A stretch of 18,181 nt of DNA from Verrucomicrobia bacterium UBA1200 (lineage in GTDB: Bacteria > Verrucomicrobiota > Kiritimatiellia > RFP12 > UBA1067). Of the stretch, positions 7,809 through 14,776 are shown piece by piece. Position 1 is the first letter of the stretch, and the number at the start of each line of letters is the position of its first letter. Location: contig DBXY01000032.1 of assembly GCA_002309765.1 (NCBI GenBank), positions 45,660-63,840 of the forward strand, in the 5' to 3' direction. Below the pieces are notes generated by a model. It was not told the DNA's origin. It saw nothing but the letters and a program-made list of their open reading frames with translations, and did not search any database. The position numbers and the translations under genes are program-made.

Positions 7809-8873
7809 TTAATTGCCGTGCGGCGGGATCTTCAGCACCTGGCCGGGCTTCAACTCGTCGCCGGGCTTCAGATTGTTCAGCTGACGCAAATCGCTGGGCG
7901 AAATGCCCCAACGGATTGCGATCGCATATACATCATCGCCTTCCTTGACGGTGTACAGCTCGGTGGAGCTGTCAGCTTCCGTAACGGGAGCTGGAGTATC
8001 CTTCTTTACATCCGGGGCCGGAGTCGCGGGCGGAGGCTCAACCGGCTTGACCTCGGGCTGTTTCGGCTCAACTGGTTTAACTTCAGGCTGCTTCGGCTCA
8101 ACCGGCTTAATCTCGGGATTGACCTCGACCGGCTTGGTCGTGACTTCCTTAGTGGTAACCTTGGTGTTGGCCGGAGTGACCGGCTTGATCACGGCACCGC
8201 TCTTCCGCGGCGAATTGATTTTCGGCGGAGTGGTTTTGACCGGAGCCGCAGTAGCGGCGCCCTTGGTCGCGCCAGGAATCCGCAGGGTCTGGTTGACGTT
8301 AATGCGGTCGGACTTCAAACCGTTGGCCGCCTTAATATCCGAGACCTTAACCCCGTGGCGATGAGCGATCAGCGAAAGCGAATCACCGGATTTCACCTTG
8401 TAAATCACCTCTTTGGCCGGAGCCGGTTTCTTCGGCGGGGGCGCAATCTTGGGGCGAGCCGCAGGGGCCTTCGCCGCCGGACGGGCCGCGGAAACGTCAA
8501 CATGGCCCGGAAGTTGGATCACTTCGCCAATCCGCATGCTGTTAGGGTTCAACCCGGGGTTCACCGCCATAACGTCCTGCCAGCGCAAACCATAGCGGTG
8601 GGCAATGGTGGAAACCGTGTCGCCCTTGCGCACCGAATAAGGCGTCGTGGCCTGGAAATCCTGCCAAGCCGTAACCGGCGCGGTATCAATGCTTGGCGGC
8701 GGCGGCGGGGTTATCGGCTCCACCGGCGTAACCGCCACCGGTTGAGGCTCCACCGGAACCGGCTCGGCCGGCTTATGACTATTGTGACCAAACAGACCGC
8801 ATCCCTGCATCAACAGGCATCCAGCAAGCAGGTTCGCACCCGCCACGTAACGTAACACTTTGGTGTTGTTCAT
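7809..8873 (-). CDS. Triple-LysM lipoprotein
   Basis: The 354-residue product begins with a lipoprotein-type signal: LLAGC with Cys19 as the likely lipidated residue (Cys25 in MQGC is the alternative). A proline-rich stretch follows (37-60), then three LysM domains at about 79-122, 158-200 and 307-350. Each has the [YV]xVxxGDxxxxIAxRxG start and an ending such as GEVIQLP or GQVLKIP. Linkers are rich in Pro/Lys/Thr and contain tandem KPVEPKQPEV repeats. LysM domains bind N-acetylglucosamine in peptidoglycan, so this is probably an envelope-anchored wall-binding protein. No catalytic domain is present. The ATG overlaps the murD stop (ATGA), with GGAG upstream. Its place between murD and ftsW suggests a division or wall-assembly role. 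Confidence 0.9.
   Translation of the reverse strand: MNNTKVLRYVAGANLLAGCLLMQGCGLFGHNSHKPAEPVPVEPQPVAVTPVEPITPPPPPSIDTAPVTAWQDFQATTPYSVRKGDTVSTIAHRYGLRWQDVMAVNPGLNPNSMRIGEVIQLPGHVDVSAARPAAKAPAARPKIAPPPKKPAPAKEVIYKVKSGDSLSLIAHRHGVKVSDIKAANGLKSDRINVNQTLRIPGATKGAATAAPVKTTPPKINSPRKSGAVIKPVTPANTKVTTKEVTTKPVEVNPEIKPVEPKQPEVKPVEPKQPEVKPVEPPPATPAPDVKKDTPAPVTEADSSTELYTVKEGDDVYAIAIRWGISPSDLRQLNNLKPGDELKPGQVLKIPPHGN
8049..8108 (-). repeat. 30-bp tandem repeat encoding KPVEPKQPEV twice
   Basis: Residues 256-275 of the LysM lipoprotein are two exact decapeptide copies, and a further partial copy (KPVEP) follows at 276-280. The DNA copies differ at several third positions. This is a protein-level linker repeat, likely prone to length variation. 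Confidence 0.8.
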
Positions 8874-10252
8874 TGTTTTTTCTCCATATCTGCATCAGAA
8901 AAGTCAGCCGCTACCTCAAGTCCCGCTACCTTACGGGCCAAATCCGCAAAGCGCGCTCCTCTTTCCCGATAGCCAGTAAATTGGTCAAAACTCGCCGTCC
9001 CCGGGGACAGCAAGACCGTGTCGCCAGGATCCGCCTCTTGGGCCGCCCGGCCCACCGCGCAATCCAGAGTTCCGCAAAGCTCGCAAGGCAGGGCACCGGC
9101 CCATGCCGAAAACATCTGATCCGCGCACTTCCCTATAAGATATACTTTTTTGGTGGTGCATGTCAGCATTTCTTTTGCATTTTCCAAATCATTTTCTTTC
9201 AACAGCCCTCCGGCGATCAACCGGACCGGCTTTTTAGACATTTTTAACGCCGCCATCATCGCGGCAAGACTGGTGGCCTTGGAGTCGTCCACATATCTTA
9301 CCCCGTTTTTATCTTCCGCAACCAGTTGCATCCGGTGCGGCAACGGCTCGAATTTTTCCAACCCCGCCGCGATTTGCCCGCCATTCAGCCCGGCGGCAAA
9401 CAACGCCCCGGTTCCGGCAGCGGCGGCCAGCCCCAATATTTCATTATCAAACCAACTTCTGGCGAGGGAAACATCCTCCGGTCCGCCGACCACCGCGTGC
9501 CGCAAGGAATCGTAACGCCAATCGGCGCCATCCTCCGCCCCGAAACGCTCTATCCTCACCCCGTCCGGAATAATCCCGTTGTCCGTCTCAAAACCTTCCG
9601 GCAGCAACGCCACCGTCCCCGGACGCATCGCCTTGAAAAGCTTTAGCTTCATCGCCCGATATTCAGCCATACTGCGGTGGCGGTCAAGATGGTCCGCCTG
9701 CAGATTCAGCAGCACCGCAGCATCCGGACTTATGCTGTCGGTGTGCTCCATTTGGAAGGAGGAAACTTCGACCACCGCCCAGCGCAATTCTGGACGCTCC
9801 AACACCAGCTGGCACAGCGGAATACCGTAATTTCCCGCCGGCGACGCATCCAGACCGGCGGCGTTGAGAGTATCGGAGCAAAGCTTGACCAGCGAACTTT
9901 TCCCTTTACTCCCGGTCACCGCCAAAATCCGTCCGCTCCAATGGCGGCACCCCAACTCCAACTCCGATATTACCGGAATGCCACGCCTAGAACACTCGGC
10001 CAACCAAGGGTGATATAACGCAAACGCCGGACTCGCCACGCAAAAGTTAAACGCCGCGGGCGGCAGGTCAGCGTCAAAAGAAACCTCCGCCCCTTCACCG
10101 CGCAAACGCTCCGCCAGCCCGGAAAAACGGTCCTCTCCGCCCTGGTTCGCCACCCAAACCCGGGCGCCATGGCAAAGCAGCAGCCGAGCGGCGTACTCGC
10201 CGCTGACTCCCATGCCCAAAACCAGTGCGTTGATCCCGTCGTACCGTGCCAT
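8870..10252 (-). CDS. murD: UDP-N-acetylmuramoylalanine--D-glutamate ligase
   Basis: MurD adds D-glutamate to UDP-MurNAc-L-Ala in the cytoplasmic branch of peptidoglycan synthesis, using ATP. The 460-residue protein shows the N-terminal nucleotide-sugar fold (ALVLGMGVSGEYAARLL), the Mur ligase P-loop VTGSKGKSSLVK (112-123), Glu162 and NLQADHLDRH (183-192). Lys202 in YRAMKLKLF matches the carbamylated lysine, and the C-terminus has PHRMQLV, DDSKATS and LLSPGTASFDQFTGYRERG. I choose the ATG at 10252 because it precedes the canonical N-terminal fold; the longer frame to 10318 overlaps gltX. It starts 14 nt after gltX and has only a weak Shine-Dalgarno. Its stop overlaps the lysM start. Confidence 0.95.
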   Translation of the reverse strand: MARYDGINALVLGMGVSGEYAARLLLCHGARVWVANQGGEDRFSGLAERLRGEGAEVSFDADLPPAAFNFCVASPAFALYHPWLAECSRRGIPVISELELGCRHWSGRILAVTGSKGKSSLVKLCSDTLNAAGLDASPAGNYGIPLCQLVLERPELRWAVVEVSSFQMEHTDSISPDAAVLLNLQADHLDRHRSMAEYRAMKLKLFKAMRPGTVALLPEGFETDNGIIPDGVRIERFGAEDGADWRYDSLRHAVVGGPEDVSLARSWFDNEILGLAAAAGTGALFAAGLNGGQIAAGLEKFEPLPHRMQLVAEDKNGVRYVDDSKATSLAAMMAALKMSKKPVRLIAGGLLKENDLENAKEMLTCTTKKVYLIGKCADQMFSAWAGALPCELCGTLDCAVGRAAQEADPGDTVLLSPGTASFDQFTGYRERGARFADLARKVAGLEVAADFSDADMEKKQ

Positions 10253-10266
10253 TACCGTATCCGTGC

Positions 10267-11583
10267 CTACAGCGTTCCGTCCCGCAATCTTGCCGCCACC
10301 CGGCGAAGGCGCGCGCAAACCCGGTCGCGCCCGATCAGCGTCAGCATCTCGAACAGCCCCGGACCCTCAGTCAACCCGGAAACCGCTACTCGGACCGGAT
10401 GAACCATCGCCCCCATGCCCATCCCGCTGACCTCGGCCTTGGCCGCCAACACGTCATGGGTACTCTGAAGATTGAAATCCGCCAAACCGTCGTATTCCCC
10501 GGCCACCGATTCCAACAGTTCCGGCACCCCGTCGACCTTAAGCCGCTTCTCGACCCCCTTTGGATCGAACGGATAGTCTTCGGTAAAGAAGTAAGCGCAA
10601 TTACCGGGAATCTCGGAGTAAAACTTGGTGCGCACCTGCATCTGTTCGACGATGCCGGGAAGGTCGACCCCGGCCACCGACAATCCAGCCGCCTCGACCC
10701 GCGCCACGAACTGCGCGGTATACTCCGAAGGCGGGGTACGGCGGATGTACTCTCCGTTCATCCAAGTCAGCTTCTTCATGTCAAACCGGGCGGCACTGGA
10801 TTTGCAGCGCTCCAGCGAGAACCGTTCAATCATTTCCTGACGGGAAAGCACCTCGGTATTGTCATCCGGCGCCCACCCCAGCAACAGCAGGAAATTAAAC
10901 AACGCGTCCGGGAGAAAACCCTGCTCGCGGAATTCGCCCACGAACGCCGCACCATCGCGCTTGGAATACGGCTTGCCTTGATTATTCACGATCATCGGCA
11001 AATGCGCGTACTGAGGCGGCTCGGCACCCAAAGCCTTGAACAGCTCCAAATGCTTGAAGGTGTTTTCCACATGGTCGTCGCCGCGAATCACATGGGTGAT
11101 TCCCTGCTCGATGTCATCCACCACATTGGCAAGATGGAACACCGGCGAACCGTCGGAGCGAACAATTACGAAATCCTGGGTGTCCTCCGCTTTTTTGCGC
11201 ATCCGGCCCTTGACCAAATCCTGGTACTCCAGACGGCCCTCCTTCGGCATCCGGAAAATAACGCACTCGCCCTTGCCGCCTTTGTCCTCCTTGTAGGCGT
11301 AACCAGCAGACAGCAGCTTCTCGGCCGCCGCCAAATGCTTCTGGACGTTCCGGGTCTGGTAAACCTCCGGCTCGTCGTAATTAAGCCCCAGCCACTCCAT
11401 GCAATCCAGCAGGGTGCGGATCGCTTCCGGGGTGGAACGCTCCAAATCGGTGTCCTCCACCCGAAGCAAGAACTTGCCGCCGACATGGCGGGCGTAAAGC
11501 CAATTGAAAATCGCCGCCCTGATGTTGCCGATATGGACATTACCGGTTGGACTGGGGGCGAACCTAACACGAACCTCAGACAT
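10267..11583 (-). CDS. gltX: Glutamyl-tRNA synthetase
   Basis: A class I aminoacyl-tRNA synthetase that charges tRNA with glutamate. The 438 residues contain the HIGH motif as HIGN (17-20) in APSPTGNVHIGNIR, LLRVEDTDLERS (39-50), IRGDDHVENT (166-175) and the KMSKS motif as KPYSKR (204-209). An alpha-helical anticodon-binding C-terminal region follows (FDMKKLTWMNGEYIR onward). No four-cysteine zinc site is visible in the connective region, a known variation. It is slightly shorter than the usual ~470. It could be a discriminating or non-discriminating enzyme; the sequence does not settle this. GGAGGAG inside the end of nusB is 9 nt from the ATG, and nusB ends 3 nt upstream. Confidence 0.95.
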   Translation of the reverse strand: MSEVRVRFAPSPTGNVHIGNIRAAIFNWLYARHVGGKFLLRVEDTDLERSTPEAIRTLLDCMEWLGLNYDEPEVYQTRNVQKHLAAAEKLLSAGYAYKEDKGGKGECVIFRMPKEGRLEYQDLVKGRMRKKAEDTQDFVIVRSDGSPVFHLANVVDDIEQGITHVIRGDDHVENTFKHLELFKALGAEPPQYAHLPMIVNNQGKPYSKRDGAAFVGEFREQGFLPDALFNFLLLLGWAPDDNTEVLSRQEMIERFSLERCKSSAARFDMKKLTWMNGEYIRRTPPSEYTAQFVARVEAAGLSVAGVDLPGIVEQMQVRTKFYSEIPGNCAYFFTEDYPFDPKGVEKRLKVDGVPELLESVAGEYDGLADFNLQSTHDVLAAKAEVSGMGMGAMVHPVRVAVSGLTEGPGLFEMLTLIGRDRVCARLRRVAARLRDGTL

Positions 11584-11586
11584 AAA

Positions 11587-12591
11587 TCACTGCTCCTCCC
11601 GAACGGCGGTTTCCTGACCGGACTCCAGATGCCGGCGCATCTCGTCCAAAATGCCGTTGGTAAACCTTCCCGCCTCGCTGTCACTAAAATACTTAACCAA
11701 ATCGACCGCTTCGTTAATCACCACCGCTGCCGGAATGTCGTCGGCCTGGTAACGCATCTCATAATACGCCAACCGCAGCACATTGCGCTCAATTGTGCCC
11801 AAACGGTGCATCGGCCACGCCTTGGCGTAGGTGGCAATCGCCCCGTCGATCTCATCCAAATGCCCGCAGACCCCACGAACCCGCGCCTCGGCAAACTCGC
11901 GCCACTGTCGCGCGGCGACATTGTCGGGGTTGTAGTTTGAATACTCCGCCTCCAGCGCGGACATGACTTCCGGGCCGTCGCTCGGCGGTTCGTTCCGTTC
12001 CGCATGGACAAAAGACCACTGTTGGCGCCAAAAGAGGTCAATCGCCTCGTCAACGCTAAGCCCGGGGTTCATATCCAGCTGGAACAGCATCTGCATCGCC
12101 CACTCGCGGCCCTGGCGGCGCTTCTGCTTCCGCAACGCTACCACCATCTTTCGCAGGGCCTCATGCATCAGATTCCAGCCTTTTTCCAACCCGAAACGGG
12201 CCAAAACGCTGCGGTATTCGTTCACCAAACGCGACTGCGGATAATCCAGTACCTCAAACTCGTGGTATCCCATTCGCATCACGTTCCAAACGACCGGACT
12301 ATCGGTATCGGGACGGACGGGCAGATCGAGCAACAGCAACGCCCGGTCTATCGCCCCCAAATTGGCGGCGATGTAGCTCACCCGATCCTCCACCGCGCAA
12401 CGGGTCGCCACCGTATAAAACTCCCGTCCTGTGACCACACGACCGTCCGGATTTTCCTCTGCCGTCTGCACCACCACCCCGTCCCAGTACCCGTTGAAGA
12501 ACTCCTTCAAGTCGCCGGTACCGCCGGAAACGATGCGGTTCAACATCTCGACTACATGCACCCGGATCTCAAGACGAAACGCTTTGTCCAT
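11587..12591 (-). CDS. nusB: Double-length NusB: C-terminal NusB domain plus degenerate N-terminal NusB-like domain
   Basis: NusB is a small RNA-binding antitermination factor that works with NusE (S10) on rRNA transcripts, normally about 140 residues. This protein has 334. Residues ~158-320 are a recognisable NusB domain: RRQGREWAMQMLFQLD (158-173), GTIERNVLRLAYYEM (265-279), AAVVINEAVDLVKYF (288-302) and GRFTNGILDEM (308-318). Residues ~57-149 repeat the same pattern weakly: AIDRALLLL, VVWNVMRMGYHEFEVLD, RLVNEYRSVLARFG, HEALRKM. I infer a tandem duplication in which the first copy has diverged. An insert of about 30 residues (192-226) lies inside the C-terminal copy. It follows ribH by 21 nt, a common pairing. 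Confidence 0.88.
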   Translation of the reverse strand: MDKAFRLEIRVHVVEMLNRIVSGGTGDLKEFFNGYWDGVVVQTAEENPDGRVVTGREFYTVATRCAVEDRVSYIAANLGAIDRALLLLDLPVRPDTDSPVVWNVMRMGYHEFEVLDYPQSRLVNEYRSVLARFGLEKGWNLMHEALRKMVVALRKQKRRQGREWAMQMLFQLDMNPGLSVDEAIDLFWRQQWSFVHAERNEPPSDGPEVMSALEAEYSNYNPDNVAARQWREFAEARVRGVCGHLDEIDGAIATYAKAWPMHRLGTIERNVLRLAYYEMRYQADDIPAAVVINEAVDLVKYFSDSEAGRFTNGILDEMRRHLESGQETAVREEQ

Positions 12592-12612
12592 ACGGCAGAA
12601 CCCTTGCCCCCT

Positions 12613-13074
12613 TTAAATCACCCGCAACACCGCCACCGTTTCCAGCGCGGCCATGACCGCATCCCAGCCTTTGTTACCCTGCTTGGTGCCAGCCCGCTCG
12701 ATTGCCTGCTGCAAATCCTGGGCCGCGATAACCCCGTTAAGCACCGGGACACTGAAATCCAGGGAAATCTTCGACAACGCCCTTGCCACGGTACCGTTAA
12801 TCAGCTCTGCATGGGGCGTCGCGCCCTGGATTACCGCGCCCAGCGCCACAATCGCGTCTTGATTGCCGCTGGCGGCGAGCTTCTGCGCCACCACCGGAAT
12901 CTCGTTGGCGCCCGGAACCCGAATCAGGGTGAAATCGGCGGGATCCCCACCGTGGCGGACAAAACAATCCTCGGCGCCCTTCACCAGCTGCTCTGTGAGA
13001 AAACTGTTGAAACGGCTCACCACCACCGCCAACCGTACCCCGGATGCCGTCAAATTACCAGTAATTTCCTTCAT
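12613..13074 (-). CDS. ribH: 6,7-dimethyl-8-ribityllumazine synthase
   Basis: Lumazine synthase condenses 5-amino-6-ribitylaminouracil with dihydroxybutanone phosphate in the penultimate step of riboflavin synthesis; it forms pentamers or icosahedral capsids. The 153-residue product has the usual length and motifs: VVSRFNSFLTEQL (18-30), VPGANEIPVVAQKL (53-66), ALGAVIQGATPHAELI (77-92) with the proton-transfer His88, and VPVLNGVI (109-116). The common GAVIRG is GAVIQG here, a tolerated variation. AGGGAAAGG precedes the ATG by about 7 nt. It is the first gene of the long operon and lies next to nusB, as in many bacteria. No ribBA or ribE lies beside it. Confidence 0.96.
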   Translation of the reverse strand: MKEITGNLTASGVRLAVVVSRFNSFLTEQLVKGAEDCFVRHGGDPADFTLIRVPGANEIPVVAQKLAASGNQDAIVALGAVIQGATPHAELINGTVARALSKISLDFSVPVLNGVIAAQDLQQAIERAGTKQGNKGWDAVMAALETVAVLRVI

Positions 13075-13098
13075 CGAAAAGCCTTTCCCTAAACAAAC

Positions 13099-13112
13099 GG
13101 CATAATTATGCC
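13099..13112. promoter_or_regulatory. Perfect 14-bp palindrome over the ribH -10 box
   Basis: GGCATAATTATGCC is fully self-complementary and covers the predicted -10 hexamer and start region. This placement would suit a repressor site. No regulator gene is nearby. Confidence 0.35.
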
Positions 13113-13133
13113 ATTTTTACGTGGGAAAAACAA
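13105..13133 (-). promoter_or_regulatory. Predicted sigma70-type promoter of the ribH operon
   Basis: On the minus strand TTGTTT (13128-13133) and CATAAT (13105-13110) are separated by exactly 17 nt, 31-54 nt upstream of ribH. The start would fall near 13098, leaving a leader of only about 24 nt, too short for an FMN riboswitch. Confidence 0.55.
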
Positions 13134-13179
13134 GCCCAATCCGGTCTGACAATTCAAAATTCGCCACAGTTGAGGACGG

Positions 13180-14373
13180 TTATCCCCGAACCTTGTCCGC
13201 CGCCCGCTTGAAAGCGTCCGCAGACCCCAAGATTACCCGTTCCTCGACGCTATAGCTTAGACGGATGTGTCCGGGATACCCGAACCCCGCGCCGGGCACT
13301 CCCAGCACGTTCTCGTCCAGCAAAGCGTTCACGAAACGCTGGTCGTCGCCGCCCGGCGCTTTCGGGAACATGTAAAACGCGCCCTTGGGCATTGAAAACT
13401 CGATACCGGCGTCAGACAGCACCTGCGCCATCATCGAACGCCGCCGGGCGTAACGGTCCAGATCGATTTTCTCGTCAAGCAGCCGGATCGCCAGCTTCTG
13501 ACCCAGCACCGGCGCGTTCACGAACCCCAGTGTGCGCACCGTCATGGTCACCGCCGCCACCAGTTTTTCCACCTCCGGCAGCGCGGGGTTCGCCACCAGA
13601 TACCCAATACGCTCGCCCGGCATGGACAGACTCTTGGAGAACGACCCCAACACCATCGCGTAAGGGGTTAACGGCAGTACCGGAGCCACTTCCACCCCGT
13701 CGTAGGCAATCTCGCGGTAAGGTTCGTCGCTCAACAAGTACACCGGCTTTTCGCGGCCTTGGTTAACGCGGTTTACCATCTCCGCCAACTGGCGCAACGT
13801 TTCCGGGGTATACACGCAGCCCGTCGGGTTGTTCGGGGTGTTGATAAGCACCACGCGGGTACGCTCGGTGACCGCCGCCTCCATCGCCGCAATGTCAATC
13901 TGGAAATCCGGCGGCAAGGCCGGAATGGCCTTGAGTTTGCCGCCAAAATGGCCGCAGTAGGAACCGTATTCGACAAAATAGGGTGCGGGACACAGCACCT
14001 CGTCACCTGGCTCCAGCACCGCGCGGAAAAAGGCGGTAAGCGCGCCGGCGGCTCCGCAGGTAACCACGATGTTGCCAAATTTGACCGGAACCCGTTGCTG
14101 GACGGACATTTTTTCCGCCAACGCCTCGCGGAAAGCCGGGATTCCGGCGTTCGGGCAATATCCCAGGCCAAACGGTTTTACCACCTCATCGGCCAACCCA
14201 ATCATCACCTCGCGAATCTTGGCCGGCGGCGGAATGTCCGGATTGCCGAGACTGAAATCAAAGACCTTGTCCTCTCCGAACTGTTTCTTCAATTCCAGCC
14301 CTTTTTCAAACATTTTGCGGATCCAGGAAGCCCCCCCCATCTGCCGATCAATCTCGCCCGAAATCACTTGCAT
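13180..14373 (-). CDS. PLP-dependent class I aminotransferase (aspartate aminotransferase-like)
   Basis: A 397-residue fold-type I aminotransferase of the AspB/COG0436 type. Visible are FSLGNPDIPPP near the N-terminus, YCPNAGIPAFREALAEKM, VTCGAAGALTAFF, the NTPNNPTG motif (NNPTG 181-185), SDEPYREIAYDG (Asp216 binds the PLP ring nitrogen), GSFSKSLSMPGERIGYL (Schiff-base Lys247, Arg255) and a C-terminal arginine in HIRLSYS. It transfers amino groups between an amino acid and a 2-oxo acid. The substrate (aspartate, alanine, aromatic or other) cannot be fixed from sequence alone. The ATG at 14373, with GGAG 7 nt upstream, is chosen over a longer frame from 14421 whose extra residues are not family-like. 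It stands apart from the ribH operon, with its own promoter. Confidence 0.9.
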   Translation of the reverse strand: MQVISGEIDRQMGGASWIRKMFEKGLELKKQFGEDKVFDFSLGNPDIPPPAKIREVMIGLADEVVKPFGLGYCPNAGIPAFREALAEKMSVQQRVPVKFGNIVVTCGAAGALTAFFRAVLEPGDEVLCPAPYFVEYGSYCGHFGGKLKAIPALPPDFQIDIAAMEAAVTERTRVVLINTPNNPTGCVYTPETLRQLAEMVNRVNQGREKPVYLLSDEPYREIAYDGVEVAPVLPLTPYAMVLGSFSKSLSMPGERIGYLVANPALPEVEKLVAAVTMTVRTLGFVNAPVLGQKLAIRLLDEKIDLDRYARRRSMMAQVLSDAGIEFSMPKGAFYMFPKAPGGDDQRFVNALLDENVLGVPGAGFGYPGHIRLSYSVEERVILGSADAFKRAADKVRG

Positions 14374-14421
14374 CGCATCTCTCCGTGAAAAAACCGAAAA
14401 CCACAAAAACCTTCGACGCAA

Positions 14422-14450
14422 AAATTAGAACAAACCGCGCCAAATGTCAA
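14422..14450 (-). promoter_or_regulatory. Predicted promoter of the aminotransferase gene
   Basis: A consensus -35 TTGACA (14445-14450, minus strand) is spaced 17 nt from TAATTT (14422-14427), which keeps the most conserved -10 positions (T, A and the last T). The start would be near 14415, about 40 nt before the ATG. Confidence 0.5.
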
Positions 14451-14776
14451 ATCCAAAGTGCCATACCAAAAAAATAAGCGTGTTGAGTCTGTTATGCGTT
14501 CAAGAGGATCGGTGACGGTAATCAACTCACAGATTTGTGACCAAGTTCAATTTGTCAGAAATGTTCTGACAAATCGGGTAGGCAAGGCAGAACTTCCGAT
14601 TTTAATGGGTCATTTAACGGATCACCCACTTTTAATGCGCCAGCATTTCTTCCCGGGAACGTTCATCTTGATAACCTTAGCCATGTAGAACGTGTAAATC
14701 TTTGCGCCCTTTGCGGCTAAAAACCGATGTTGTTATGAGTAAGCTTCGCAAACCGCTGATCCACATCTGACAGATG
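14451..14776. other. Gene-free stretch between the aminotransferase and the decayed defence region
   Basis: No protein frame here resembles anything I know. It holds a strong inverted repeat at 14550-14574. It also holds two near-identical 13-mers, TTTTAATGGGTCA (14600-14612) and TTTTAATGCGCCA (14630-14642), flanking a TGGGT...ACCCA dyad, an arrangement reminiscent of IS21-type ends but not diagnostic. A 15-bp palindrome, ACATCTG-A-CAGATGT (14763-14777), touches the stop codon of the broken nuclease. Confidence 0.4.
14550..14574. repeat. Perfect 11-bp inverted repeat
   Basis: ATTTGTCAGAA and TTCTGACAAAT are exact inverted copies separated by ATG. It could be an operator for a dimeric regulator or a hairpin. 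There is no U-run beside it. Confidence 0.55.

Noticed and set aside
8037..8130. CRISPR-like short repeats
   Set aside because: The 30-bp units are contiguous and in frame, encoding KPVEPKQPEV in a protein linker; there are no spacers.
7818..8855. 345-codon plus-strand frame rich in Arg and Leu
   Set aside because: Antisense shadow of the low-complexity LysM lipoprotein.
10246..11940. 564-codon plus-strand frame
   Set aside because: Antisense to gltX and the end of nusB, both clear genes; composition is typical of a shadow frame in GC-rich DNA.
12004..13092. 362-codon plus-strand frame
   Set aside because: Antisense to nusB and ribH; His/Gln-rich with no recognisable domain.
13075..13104. 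FMN riboswitch ahead of ribH
   Set aside because: The leader from the predicted promoter is only about 24 nt, and no conserved FMN-box segments are seen further upstream.
14458..14688. 76-codon plus-strand frame with GTG start
   Set aside because: No family resemblance and no ribosome-binding site; it spans the inverted repeat and possible IS scars.
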